Assembly (NCBI GenBank): GCA_021163175.1
Contig: JAGGXG010000107.1
Coordinates: 1 to 5,235, forward strand
Source of the DNA: Thermoplasmata archaeon
GTDB lineage: Archaea; Thermoplasmatota; E2; UBA202; JdFR-43
Direction: 5' to 3'
DNA length: 5,235 nt
Numbering within the stretch: position 1 is the stretch's first letter; each line of letters begins with the position of its first letter. The translations under genes and the position numbers were made by a program. Below the pieces are notes generated by a model. It was not told the origin of the DNA, made no database searches, and saw only the letters and a program-made list of their open reading frames with translations. This document shows positions 1 through 5,235 of this stretch, piece by piece.

Positions 1-411
1 GGTCGATGCATCCAAATTACGAGTGACGGAGGTTGTATCATAGCAGGAAATACTTTTCCGTTTCATGGTGAAAGATCCCATATATGGCTGATAAAATTTG
101 CTGACGTAACACCCCCTTCAATTAGAATCGAAAAGCCAGAAAAATACATTTACATAATGGACAGAAAAATTATTCCTTTTCCGATTCCATTGATAATTGG
201 AAAATTAAGTGTAGAGATATATGCAAGCGATAAAAAAACAGGTGTTGATAAGATAGAGCTATATATAGATGAAAATCTTGTGAAAGTTTTTGATGAGCAA
301 CCATATAAATGGGTGTGGAATAACTCGAGGGGAATGCATTCAATAGAAGCCATTGCCTATGATTTTATTGGAAATAAAATGACTGATAGAATAAGTGTGC
401 TGAAAATATAG
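1..411 (+). CDS. C-terminal part of a probable secreted repeat protein (propeller-like repeat plus Ig-like module), 5' end outside window
   Basis: The frame is open from base 1 to the TAG at 409-411, giving 136 residues; an internal ATG at 157 is not a likely start because the coding pattern continues upstream of it. Fragment residues 7-37 (TSDGGCIIAGNT, then HIWLIKFAD) look like one blade of the 'DGGYIIAGYT...DVWLIKTD' repeats found in large exported archaeal and bacterial proteins. Residues 38-136 follow a 'TPPSIRIEKPEKYIYIMDR' linker and read as a beta-rich Ig-like module, with VDKIELYIDENLVKVF, PYKWVW and a closing IEAIAYDFIGNK strand. This pairing is familiar to me from Thermoplasmata exported proteins, which typically have an N-terminal signal peptide; that part is not visible here. 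There is no C-terminal membrane anchor, so the chain ends in the Ig-like module. A surface or extracellular role is inference; no enzymatic motif is seen and the ligand is unknown. Confidence 0.75.
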   Translation, partial: GRCIQITSDGGCIIAGNTFPFHGERSHIWLIKFADVTPPSIRIEKPEKYIYIMDRKIIPFPIPLIIGKLSVEIYASDKKTGVDKIELYIDENLVKVFDEQPYKWVWNNSRGMHSIEAIAYDFIGNKMTDRISVLKI

Positions 412-423
412 AACAAATTCCAA

Positions 424-449
424 TAAAACTTTATAGCTGCCTTATATAC
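424..449 (+). promoter_or_regulatory. Promoter-like region for the carbamate kinase gene
   Basis: The 42-base gap before the carbamate kinase ATG holds an AT-rich stretch with TTTATA at 430-435 and a second TTATAT at 442-447, 12 bases before the start codon. No Shine-Dalgarno sequence is present in front of ATG 454, so a short-leader or leaderless transcript is likely. The TATA-to-ATG distance is slightly short for a strictly leaderless start if TTTATA is the TATA box; the AATAAAA at 422-428 is the alternative. Confidence 0.4.
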
Positions 450-453
450 CAAT

Positions 454-1377
454 ATGAAAGCTGTTGTCGCTTTGGGCGGAAACGCAATAGTTGGCAGGGA
501 CAGGAGAGCGAGTATTGAGCAACAATTTTCTGCAACCAGAAAAAGCATGAAGAGCATTGTTAAAATGATTAAAGAAGGGTGGCATCTCGTTATAACACAT
601 GGAAATGGTCCGCAAGTTGGAGCAATATTGCTTCAACAAAAAATGGCTCGTAGCATTGTTCCTCCAATGCCATTGCATGTTTGCGTTTCCTTGACGCAAG
701 GTCAAATCGGCTACATGATTCAGAATTGTCTCATAAATGAGTTGAAAAAGGAGGGCATAAAAAAAGATGTTGCAACTGTGATAACACAAGTAATAGTATC
801 AAAGCATGATGAAGCCTTCAAAAAGCCGACAAAACCAATTGGCCCAGTGTATGGTGAGGAAGAAGCAAAAGAAATGATGAAAAGCTATACAATGGGAAAA
901 TACGGCGATGGTTACCGCATGCTTGTTCCCTCTCCAGAACCAATCTCAATTGTGGAATCGGAAGCCATAAAAAATCTCATGGAAGCAGGCATCATTGTTA
1001 TCGCTGCCGGCGGCGGCGGCATCCCTGTCGTAGCAGAAGATGGAATTCTAAAGGGAATAGATGCTGTCATCGATAAAGATCTTGCCGCCGAAAAGCTTGC
1101 GAGTCAGATAAAGGCGGATGTTCTGCTTATATTGAGTGATGTTGATTTTGTTTATTTGAATTACGGCAAGGAAGGACAGCGGGAATTGAAAAGTGTTTCG
1201 GCGAAAGAGCTGGAGAGATATCAGAAGGAAGGGCATTTTCCTGCTGGCTCTATGGGACCAAAAGTTGAGGCTGCCATAAGATTTGTCAGAAATGGAGGGA
1301 AGGAAACAATAATAACATCCATTGAGAAAGCATGGGAAGCTTTGAATGGAGAAACTGGAACACATGTTCATGCATAG
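454..1377 (+). CDS. arcC: Carbamate kinase
   Basis: This 307-residue protein is a complete amino-acid-kinase-fold carbamate kinase, which in the cytoplasm interconverts ATP plus carbamate and ADP plus carbamoyl phosphate. Visible motifs are the N-terminal VALGGNAI (residues 5-12), THGNGPQVG (48-56), SLTQGQIGYM (79-88), KPIGPVYG (127-134), AAGGGGIPV (184-192), the IDKDLAAEKLA nucleotide-site segment (206-216), LSDVDFVY (227-234) and GSMGPKVEAA (265-274). K127, K208 and K270 match the catalytic or phosphate-binding lysines known from the Pyrococcus enzyme. The length is normal and the chain ends in the usual 'GT-V' tail. ATG 454 is right because the core strand begins immediately after it. No ornithine transcarbamylase or arginine deiminase gene is adjacent, so whether it makes ATP from carbamoyl phosphate or supplies it to biosynthesis is open. 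The gene overlaps the transporter gene downstream and probably shares its mRNA. Confidence 0.95.
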   Translation: MKAVVALGGNAIVGRDRRASIEQQFSATRKSMKSIVKMIKEGWHLVITHGNGPQVGAILLQQKMARSIVPPMPLHVCVSLTQGQIGYMIQNCLINELKKEGIKKDVATVITQVIVSKHDEAFKKPTKPIGPVYGEEEAKEMMKSYTMGKYGDGYRMLVPSPEPISIVESEAIKNLMEAGIIVIAAGGGGIPVVAEDGILKGIDAVIDKDLAAEKLASQIKADVLLILSDVDFVYLNYGKEGQRELKSVSAKELERYQKEGHFPAGSMGPKVEAAIRFVRNGGKETIITSIEKAWEALNGETGTHVHA

Positions 1378-2185
1378 AAAATGGATTTTTGCTATAATGG
1401 CGCCTCTCTTCTGGGGAGCTTCTTTTCCATTGATTAAGCTTGGACTGGAAAGCTCTTCTCCTCTTTTCTTTGCTTTCCTGCGTTATCTCATTGCTTCTTT
1501 TCTTTTTGTTATGATTGCTCGCAATGCAATAAAATTTGAAAAGTATTTTGCCATGCTCGCTTTGATCGGCGTAGCCATTCCTGTTATTTTGCAGAACATA
1601 GCTCTTCAATTTGCTCCAGCATACATTTCTGGCTTTCTTCAGAGTACTGGTCCCATATATGTTCTCATTTTTTCGAGCATTTTCCTGCAAGAAAAATTCA
1701 CATGGAATAAATTTGCTGGAATAATGGTTGCATTCCTCGGAACATATTTTCTCCTATCTAGCTACAAAAGCACGAATCTGGCTGCAGATTTGCTCATTTT
1801 ACTTTCAGCATTTTTCTATTCAATGGGGAGCATAATTGCGAAGAAATTGTTGAACAATGGTTACAGAGCCATGGAAGTGGTAACGAGTTCAACACTCTTT
1901 GCAACATTTTTTCTCTTCATAATGCTTCCATTTGAAAAAATTCATTTCAATAGCATTTCCGTGGAATATGCGTTACTCCTCGCAATATTTCCAACATTCC
2001 TTGCATATATAATGTGGTATGCCGCCATGGAAAAAATGGAAATCTCACGCCTTTCATGCTTTGTTTATTTGATACCCTTTTTTTCAATGATATTCTCAAG
2101 CATATTTTTGCATGAAACTCTGGAAGCAATAAAAATTTTTTATGGCATCGCCATCATAACTGGAATTGCAATAGCTGAGGCATAG
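1364..2185 (+). CDS. EamA/DMT-family membrane transporter (ten predicted helices)
   Basis: This 273-residue protein is almost entirely hydrophobic, with about ten membrane segments (roughly residues 6-24, 33-53, 62-81, 87-107, 114-132, 140-160, 171-189, 200-220, 228-248 and 256-271). That is the duplicated 5+5 layout of EamA proteins in the drug/metabolite transporter superfamily. Each half ends in the family's recognisable pattern: 'PIYVLIFSSIFLQEKFTWNKFAGI' split over residues 97-120, and 'FSSIFLHETLEAIKIFYGI' at 244-262, with conserved glutamates E110 and E251. It acts in the cytoplasmic membrane; the substrate cannot be read from sequence, and amino acids or other small metabolites are typical of the family. 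Start choice is uncertain: ATG 1346, 1364 and 1370 are all in frame. I prefer 1364 because a GGAG lies at 1348-1351 and the protein then begins just before the first helix; 1346 would add six residues. The start lies inside carbamate kinase, a 14-base overlap that argues for a shared transcript. Confidence 0.88.
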   Translation: MFMHRKWIFAIMAPLFWGASFPLIKLGLESSSPLFFAFLRYLIASFLFVMIARNAIKFEKYFAMLALIGVAIPVILQNIALQFAPAYISGFLQSTGPIYVLIFSSIFLQEKFTWNKFAGIMVAFLGTYFLLSSYKSTNLAADLLILLSAFFYSMGSIIAKKLLNNGYRAMEVVTSSTLFATFFLFIMLPFEKIHFNSISVEYALLLAIFPTFLAYIMWYAAMEKMEISRLSCFVYLIPFFSMIFSSIFLHETLEAIKIFYGIAIITGIAIAEA

Positions 2186-2213
2186 AAATTTAAGTGGGAT
2201 TTGCATTATATAT
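2186..2213 (+). promoter_or_regulatory. Promoter-like region for the winged-helix regulator
   Basis: AAATTTAA at 2186-2193 immediately follows the transporter stop codon and is centred about 26 bases before ATG 2215, the usual archaeal TATA-to-start-site distance. A TTATAT at 2206-2211 lies close to the start. No Shine-Dalgarno motif precedes ATG 2215 or ATG 2218. The layout therefore points to a leaderless mRNA starting at or near the first ATG, and to a transcript separate from the transporter. Confidence 0.45.
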
Positions 2214-2214
2214 T

Positions 2215-2709
2215 ATGATGCAAGCCAAATTGATTAACGACATTACTGATTTCGCATGGCTCTCAAGAGCTTTTGATAGCGATGTTAAAAGAAAGGTCTT
2301 TGATGAGGTTTCAAAAACATGGGTCACAATGGAGGAAATAGAAAAAAAGTATGGTGAGGATGGAAAAAAAGCTCTCCTCTTTTTTGAAAAAATTCATCTT
2401 GTGGAGACAAGATGGACGATGAAAGAAGGAAAAGCAAAGAAAGAATATCATGCATTCTATACAGCTTTCCATATCAATGTGATGTCTTCCATAGATGTAA
2501 TAAGAGATATTTTTTCTATTGTGCTCATGGATGATGATGAATTCAAGCAACTGGAAGAGAAAATATATGAATTCGTTGGCAAGGGAGAGCTTAGCAGAGA
2601 GGTGGAAAGAGAATTCAATCTTTCTCCAGTTCAAATGAAATGTATTGTGAAGAGATCAATGAAACTCGAATACAAAGGCATGCGGATCGAGAGATTTGGA
2701 GAAAATTAA
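2215..2709 (+). CDS. ArsR-like winged-helix DNA-binding protein, predicted transcriptional regulator
   Basis: This 164-residue soluble protein reads as an N-terminal winged helix-turn-helix at about residues 18-90. The elements are a helix DVKRKVFDEVS (23-33), TWVTMEEIEKKYG (35-47), a recognition-helix candidate GKKALLFFEKIHLVETRW (50-67), a charged wing and the strand KEYHAFYTAFHINV (76-89). A central acidic helical part (94-122) follows, then a C-terminal helical segment (125-163) that may be a second small helix-turn-helix or a dimer helix. I recognise this architecture from 'ArsR family' annotations in Methanomassiliicoccales and related Thermoplasmata, but no target or ligand is known to me. 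The classical ArsR metal site (ELCVCDL) is absent, so metal sensing is not indicated. A GTG at 2194 would extend the N terminus by seven residues, but it sits on the promoter-like stretch; ATG 2215 or 2218 is preferred. The ribonuclease gene follows after 27 bases. Confidence 0.7.
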   Translation: MMQAKLINDITDFAWLSRAFDSDVKRKVFDEVSKTWVTMEEIEKKYGEDGKKALLFFEKIHLVETRWTMKEGKAKKEYHAFYTAFHINVMSSIDVIRDIFSIVLMDDDEFKQLEEKIYEFVGKGELSREVEREFNLSPVQMKCIVKRSMKLEYKGMRIERFGEN

Positions 2710-2729
2710 AATAGGGCACATCATTATAT
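2706..2729 (+). promoter_or_regulatory. Promoter-like region for the beta-CASP ribonuclease gene
   Basis: TTAAAATA at 2706-2713 overlaps the stop codon of the winged-helix gene and is centred about 27 bases before ATG 2737, right for a leaderless archaeal transcript. A TTATAT at 2724-2729 is 13 bases before the start. No Shine-Dalgarno sequence is present in the 27-base gap. Co-transcription from the upstream promoter remains possible because the gap is short. Confidence 0.4.
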
Positions 2730-2736
2730 TCAAAAA

Positions 2737-3954
2737 ATGAAGGTAAAATTACTTGGTGGCGGCAGAGAAGTCGGAAGGGTAGGCATATTGCTCGATGACG
2801 GAGCCAAAAGGCTACTCATAGACTATGGACTCAATCCAGGCAACCCGCCGTCTTTCCCCGCCACCTCGCCGCCCGTGGATTTTGCTTTGCTCTCGCATGC
2901 CCATCTCGATCACTCTGGAATGCTTCCTTGGTTGTCATCCCGCTATAACACAAAAATTTATTCCACGCCTTTAACAAAAGAGATAAGTGAAGTGCTTTAC
3001 AGAGATATGCTCAAAATTGCGGAATCGAATGGATATCCTTTTCCTTATGGAGAACATGAAATGAACATCTCGCTAAGCAATTTTCGCCTATTTGATAAAA
3101 ACGATGCATTCAAACTGGATGGATATGAAATAAAATTCCATCCAGCAGGACATATTCCTGGCTCGGTAATGATTGAGCTGAAGAGCCATGATATTCTCTT
3201 TTCCTGCGATATAAACACCATCGAAACAAATTTGCTCCATGGGGCTAAGCCAGTTAAGGCAAAAACTTTGTTTATTGAAGGGACATATGCCGGAACAGAG
3301 CATCCAGATAGAAGGCAGCTTGAAAAAGAATTCATAGACGAGATAGAAGATATTGTTAGAAAAGGGGGAAAAGTAATAATTCCTGCTTTTGCAGTTGGAA
3401 GAACTCAAGAACTAGCTATCTTATTGCATGAGGCTGGCTACGAGGTATGGCTCGATGGAATGGGAAGCAAAATAGCAGATTTGATAATAAAGCATGGAAA
3501 CTGCATAAAATCCCCAAAGAGATTGAATAAGGCTATGAAAAGTATGAACATTGTATATTCAAATCATGGGAGAAAGCTTGCTTTAAAATCAGGCATTATT
3601 TTGACGACAAGTGGCATGTTAAATGGTGGTCCAGTTCTATGGTATATCGATAAAATAAAAGATGATCCCAGGTCCGCTGTTTTTATAACTGGTTATCAGG
3701 TAGAAGGAACAAATGGAAGAATGCTGATGGAAAGGAAAGAGGTTAACATATACGGTGTGAGGGAAAAGGTTGATTGCAAGGTAAAATTCTTTGATTTCTC
3801 AGCCCATGCTGGGCATTCTCAACTTTTGGACTTCATAAAGAATGTTGAACCAGAAAAAGTTGTAATATTTCATTCAGAAAATCCAGAAGCTCTGGCAGAT
3901 GAGATAGATACGGAGGCCATAATAGCTGAGAATGAAAAAGAAATAGAAATATAG
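2737..3954 (+). CDS. Archaeal CPSF2-like metallo-beta-lactamase/beta-CASP ribonuclease
   Basis: This 405-residue protein is a zinc-dependent RNA nuclease of the metallo-beta-lactamase/beta-CASP superfamily, in the group that includes eukaryotic CPSF73, RNase J and archaeal aCPSF1, aCPSF2 and aRNase J. Metallo-beta-lactamase motifs are complete: LLSHAHLDHSG with H54, H56, D58 and H59; PAGHIPGS with H139; and LFSCDIN with D158. Beta-CASP motifs are E181 in IEGTYAG (A), H357 in DFSAHAG (B) and H379 in VVIFHSE (C). The insertion domain carries IPAFAVGRTQE (215-225) and TTSGMLNGGPV (290-300), typical of this clan. The N-terminal LGGGREVGRVGILL pattern and the lack of KH domains favour aCPSF2 over aCPSF1, which is about 630 residues, and over RNase J. 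Members cut or trim RNA in 3'-end formation and turnover; which activity dominates here is not visible. Motif B reads HAGH where HAD is usual. The start is supported by the conserved first strand. The gene converges on ftsZ. Confidence 0.88.
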   Translation: MKVKLLGGGREVGRVGILLDDGAKRLLIDYGLNPGNPPSFPATSPPVDFALLSHAHLDHSGMLPWLSSRYNTKIYSTPLTKEISEVLYRDMLKIAESNGYPFPYGEHEMNISLSNFRLFDKNDAFKLDGYEIKFHPAGHIPGSVMIELKSHDILFSCDINTIETNLLHGAKPVKAKTLFIEGTYAGTEHPDRRQLEKEFIDEIEDIVRKGGKVIIPAFAVGRTQELAILLHEAGYEVWLDGMGSKIADLIIKHGNCIKSPKRLNKAMKSMNIVYSNHGRKLALKSGIILTTSGMLNGGPVLWYIDKIKDDPRSAVFITGYQVEGTNGRMLMERKEVNIYGVREKVDCKVKFFDFSAHAGHSQLLDFIKNVEPEKVVIFHSENPEALADEIDTEAIIAENEKEIEI

Positions 3955-3967
3955 GAAAAAGGGTTGT

Positions 3968-5035
3968 TTAACCTATTAAATCAATCCCCATTTTTTGTCC
4001 GTTTTGCCATTTTGGCAATACAACACGCTCATCGCCCTGAGAAAGAATATGCGGTGATTTTACGCCTGTCATTATTGCCATTAATCTAACTTTTCCATTG
4101 TAGTCATTGTTCACTCTTGCCCCAAGTATAACATTTGCGTATGGATCAAGTTCTGCTGTCAAATATTCAGCAACCTTCTCAGCAAATTCAAGGCTCATGT
4201 CGGGGCCACCTGTTATATGTATAAGGCTTCCTTTTGCTCCTTTATATTCAACTTCCAGCAAAGGATGATGCATCGCTTCAGTGGCTACTGCTTCTGGGCC
4301 ATCTCTTAATGTGCCTTCTCCCCACAGCATTGCAGCAACATCACCACTGCTCACTATTGTTTTAACATCTGCATAATCAAGATTTATCAGAGATGGCTCA
4401 ACAATCGTTTCAGAAATTCCCTTTACAGTTTCTGCAATTAGCTGATCCATCACAGAAAATGCCTTGTCGATTGGCAGATGCGGAACGAAGCTCAAAAGCT
4501 TGTTGTTGTCAAGAATAACAACTGAATCGCATTCCTTACGCAATTCCTCCAAGCCACGCTCTGCTCGTAGCATTCTTCCTCTTTCCACTCTGAACGGTAT
4601 GGAAACCATGCCAACGACAATTGCTCCAGCCCTCTTTGCAATTTTGGCAACGACTGGCGAGGCCCCTGTGCCTGTGCCGCCGCCCATGCCAGCCGTTATG
4701 AAAACAAGGTCTGGCTCGCCTATCTTTTCTTCGAGCTCGTCCCTCGATTCTTCTGCACATCTTTTTGCAATATCAGGATAACCACCTGCCCCCAAGCCGC
4801 GCGTTATGTTTCTACCTATAAGTATTTTTTCGTCAGCTTCTATCAGGTCTAGCGCTTGCTTATCTGTATTGATTGCCATCGTTGTTGCTCCTTTTATGCC
4901 AATCTTATGCAATCTGTTTATTGTATTGCCTCCCGCTCCTCCTACTCCTATAACGAGTATTTTTGCAACTCCAAATTCATCGAAAGTTGCGTTCCCCCTC
5001 TCATACTTTAAAGCTTCATTTATTAATCCATCCAT
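3968..5035 (-). CDS. ftsZ2: Tubulin-like cell division GTPase FtsZ, FtsZ2 type
   Basis: This complete 355-residue FtsZ polymerises with GTP into the division ring at mid-cell on the cytoplasmic membrane face. Motifs in order: [15 protein letters not shown] (28-42), AINTDKQAL (54-62), RGLGAGG (79-85), the tubulin signature [14 protein letters not shown] (116-129), the [20 protein letters not shown] stretch (175-194) and the T7 loop NLDYADV with catalytic acids D220 and D223. ITGGPDMSL (274-282) and [20 protein letters not shown] (305-324) belong to the C-terminal domain. The GGGTGTG signature and the DNNKLL...[20 protein letters not shown] run match haloarchaeal FtsZ2 better than FtsZ1 as I recall those sequences. 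After the core the tail is short (about residues 330-355) and ends in GIDLIG, which could be the peptide that binds a membrane anchor such as SepF; this is inference. The start is fixed by a strong GGGAGGGG ribosome site. It lies 42 bases after a ribbon-helix-helix gene and is probably co-transcribed with it. Confidence 0.96.
   Translation of the reverse strand: MDGLINEALKYERGNATFDEFGVAKILVIGVGGAGGNTINRLHKIGIKGATTMAINTDKQALDLIEADEKILIGRNITRGLGAGGYPDIAKRCAEESRDELEEKIGEPDLVFITAGMGGGTGTGASPVVAKIAKRAGAIVVGMVSIPFRVERGRMLRAERGLEELRKECDSVVILDNNKLLSFVPHLPIDKAFSVMDQLIAETVKGISETIVEPSLINLDYADVKTIVSSGDVAAMLWGEGTLRDGPEAVATEAMHHPLLEVEYKGAKGSLIHITGGPDMSLEFAEKVAEYLTAELDPYANVILGARVNNDYNGKVRLMAIMTGVKSPHILSQGDERVVLPKWQNGQKMGIDLIG
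3991..3996 (+). terminator. Possible U-tract termination signal for the ribonuclease transcript, inside the ftsZ 3' end
   Basis: The first long T run on the plus strand after the ribonuclease stop is TTTTTT at 3991-3996, 36 bases downstream and within the antisense of ftsZ. Archaeal termination commonly uses U-rich tracts without a required hairpin. A perfect 6-bp inverted repeat (TTGCCA/TGGCAA, 4004-4018) lies beyond it, in the wrong order for a bacterial-type terminator. A weaker GGTT/AACC repeat sits at 3962-3973 between the two genes. This is suggestive only. Confidence 0.25.
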
Positions 5036-5040
5036 TTAAT

Positions 5041-5048
5041 CCCCTCCC
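5041..5048 (-). promoter_or_regulatory. Shine-Dalgarno site of ftsZ
   Basis: Read on the minus strand, GGGAGGGG occupies 5048-5041, with the GGAGG core at 5047-5043 and seven bases before the ftsZ ATG at 5035-5033. It is the clearest ribosome-binding site in the window and contrasts with the plus-strand genes that appear leaderless. This is expected if ftsZ is the second gene of a transcript beginning upstream of the ribbon-helix-helix gene. It fixes the ftsZ start. Confidence 0.8.
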
Positions 5049-5077
5049 AATAGGCTGGTAGTGCATCCCATCCCCAA

Positions 5078-5235
5078 CTATTTTTTTCTTAATTTTTCCA
5101 ACTCATGCGTCATTGCCTGCAATTCCTGCAATCTTCGCATTGCATCCATCTTTTCATACATCTTCTCTGTCAGATCATCGATGAGCATTGAAAGCGCCCT
5201 CCTGATTGCTTCCGAGCGGGAAGCAAATTCGCCAA
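5078..5235 (-). CDS. Ribbon-helix-helix DNA-binding protein, CdrS-like, N terminus outside window
   Basis: The last 51 codons of a minus-strand gene are visible, ending at TAG (complement of 5080-5078). The fragment opens with GEFASRSEAIRRALSMLIDDL, split as GEFASRSEAI and RRALSMLIDDL. This is the turn and second helix of a ribbon-helix-helix (CopG/MetJ-like) fold; the DNA-contacting beta strand and first helix lie beyond the window. A charged amphipathic helix then runs to the end (EKMYEKMDAMRRLQELQAM and HELEKLRKK), possibly a coiled coil for dimer or tetramer assembly. The position directly ahead of ftsZ matches the haloarchaeal cdrS-ftsZ2 operon, in which the small ribbon-helix-helix protein CdrS regulates ftsZ2 and other division genes. 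A role as a division regulator here is inferred from that context. The promoter is not in the window. Confidence 0.85.
   Translation of the reverse strand, partial: GEFASRSEAIRRALSMLIDDLTEKMYEKMDAMRRLQELQAMTHELEKLRKK

Noticed and set aside
157..411. A separate 84-residue gene starting at ATG 157
   Set aside because: The same frame is open to base 1 and encodes a recognisable propeller-type repeat, and the Ig-like lead-in starts before codon 157. The ATG is internal.
442..789. Minus-strand open frame of 115 codons opposite the start of carbamate kinase
   Set aside because: It mirrors a complete, motif-confirmed gene and has no recognisable domain. Similar shadows opposite the transporter, regulator and ribonuclease genes were rejected for the same reason.
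1931..2397. Identical 15-mer TTTGAAAAAATTCAT at 1931-1945 and 2383-2397
   Set aside because: Both copies lie in coding sequence and encode FEKIH in AT-rich codons. There is no extension beyond the match and no further copy, so chance is the simplest explanation.
2843..2880. Local GC-rich patch in the ribonuclease gene as a sign of transfer or insertion
   Set aside because: The patch encodes a Pro/Gly/Ala-rich stretch (residues 35-48) whose codons are necessarily GC-rich, and the reading frame and flanking fold motifs continue normally.
4004..4018. Inverted repeat TTGCCA-TTT-TGGCAA as an intrinsic terminator
   Set aside because: It lies within the ftsZ coding sequence. On the plus strand the T run precedes the stem, and on the minus strand the stem is followed by A-rich sequence, so neither strand gives a stem followed by a U tract.
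4464..5039. Two plus-strand open frames (4464-4781 and 4806-5039) opposite ftsZ
   Set aside because: They are antisense to the strongly conserved GTPase region of ftsZ, have Ser/Pro-rich low-complexity translations and no family resemblance. They are open only because of ftsZ codon bias.

Overview
This looks like a piece of a euryarchaeal chromosome, most likely from the Thermoplasmata (Candidatus Thermoplasmatota) side of the tree. The reasons are: an archaeal FtsZ2-type FtsZ preceded by a ribbon-helix-helix gene; a KH-less archaeal CPSF-type beta-CASP ribonuclease; a winged-helix regulator of a type I associate with Methanomassiliicoccales and relatives; and a secreted protein end that combines a 'DGG-IIAGNT...WLIK' propeller repeat with an Ig-like module, a pairing I know mainly from Thermoplasmata genomes. 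The DNA is AT-rich, ATA is common for Ile, and several starts sit close behind a TATA-like box with no room for a Shine-Dalgarno sequence, which fits leaderless archaeal transcripts. The exact taxon cannot be fixed from this window.

Layout, left to right. Positions 1-411 (+) hold the 3' end of a probable secreted repeat protein. After a 42-base gap with a promoter-like stretch come carbamate kinase (454-1377, +) and, overlapping its end, a ten-helix EamA/DMT-family transporter (about 1364-2185, +); these two are probably one transcript. A winged-helix regulator (2215-2709, +) and the aCPSF2-like ribonuclease (2737-3954, +) follow, each with its own promoter-like AT-rich stretch overlapping the stop codon of the gene before it. 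On the minus strand ftsZ (5035-3968) runs toward the ribonuclease gene, and the two stop codons are only 13 bases apart. Upstream of ftsZ, also on the minus strand and cut by the window edge, is the C-terminal part of a small ribbon-helix-helix DNA-binding protein (5235-5078). No gene-free stretch exceeds 50 bases.

Functionally the window is mostly housekeeping: cell division with its probable local regulator on one strand, and RNA processing, a small regulator, nitrogen or ATP metabolism and a transporter on the other. I see no CRISPR array, insertion sequence, tRNA, rRNA or phage gene. The point most worth pursuing is the ribbon-helix-helix/ftsZ pair, which resembles the haloarchaeal cdrS-ftsZ2 operon, together with the unusual 42-base G-rich spacer between the two genes. 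I do not see convincing evidence of a wholly new system.
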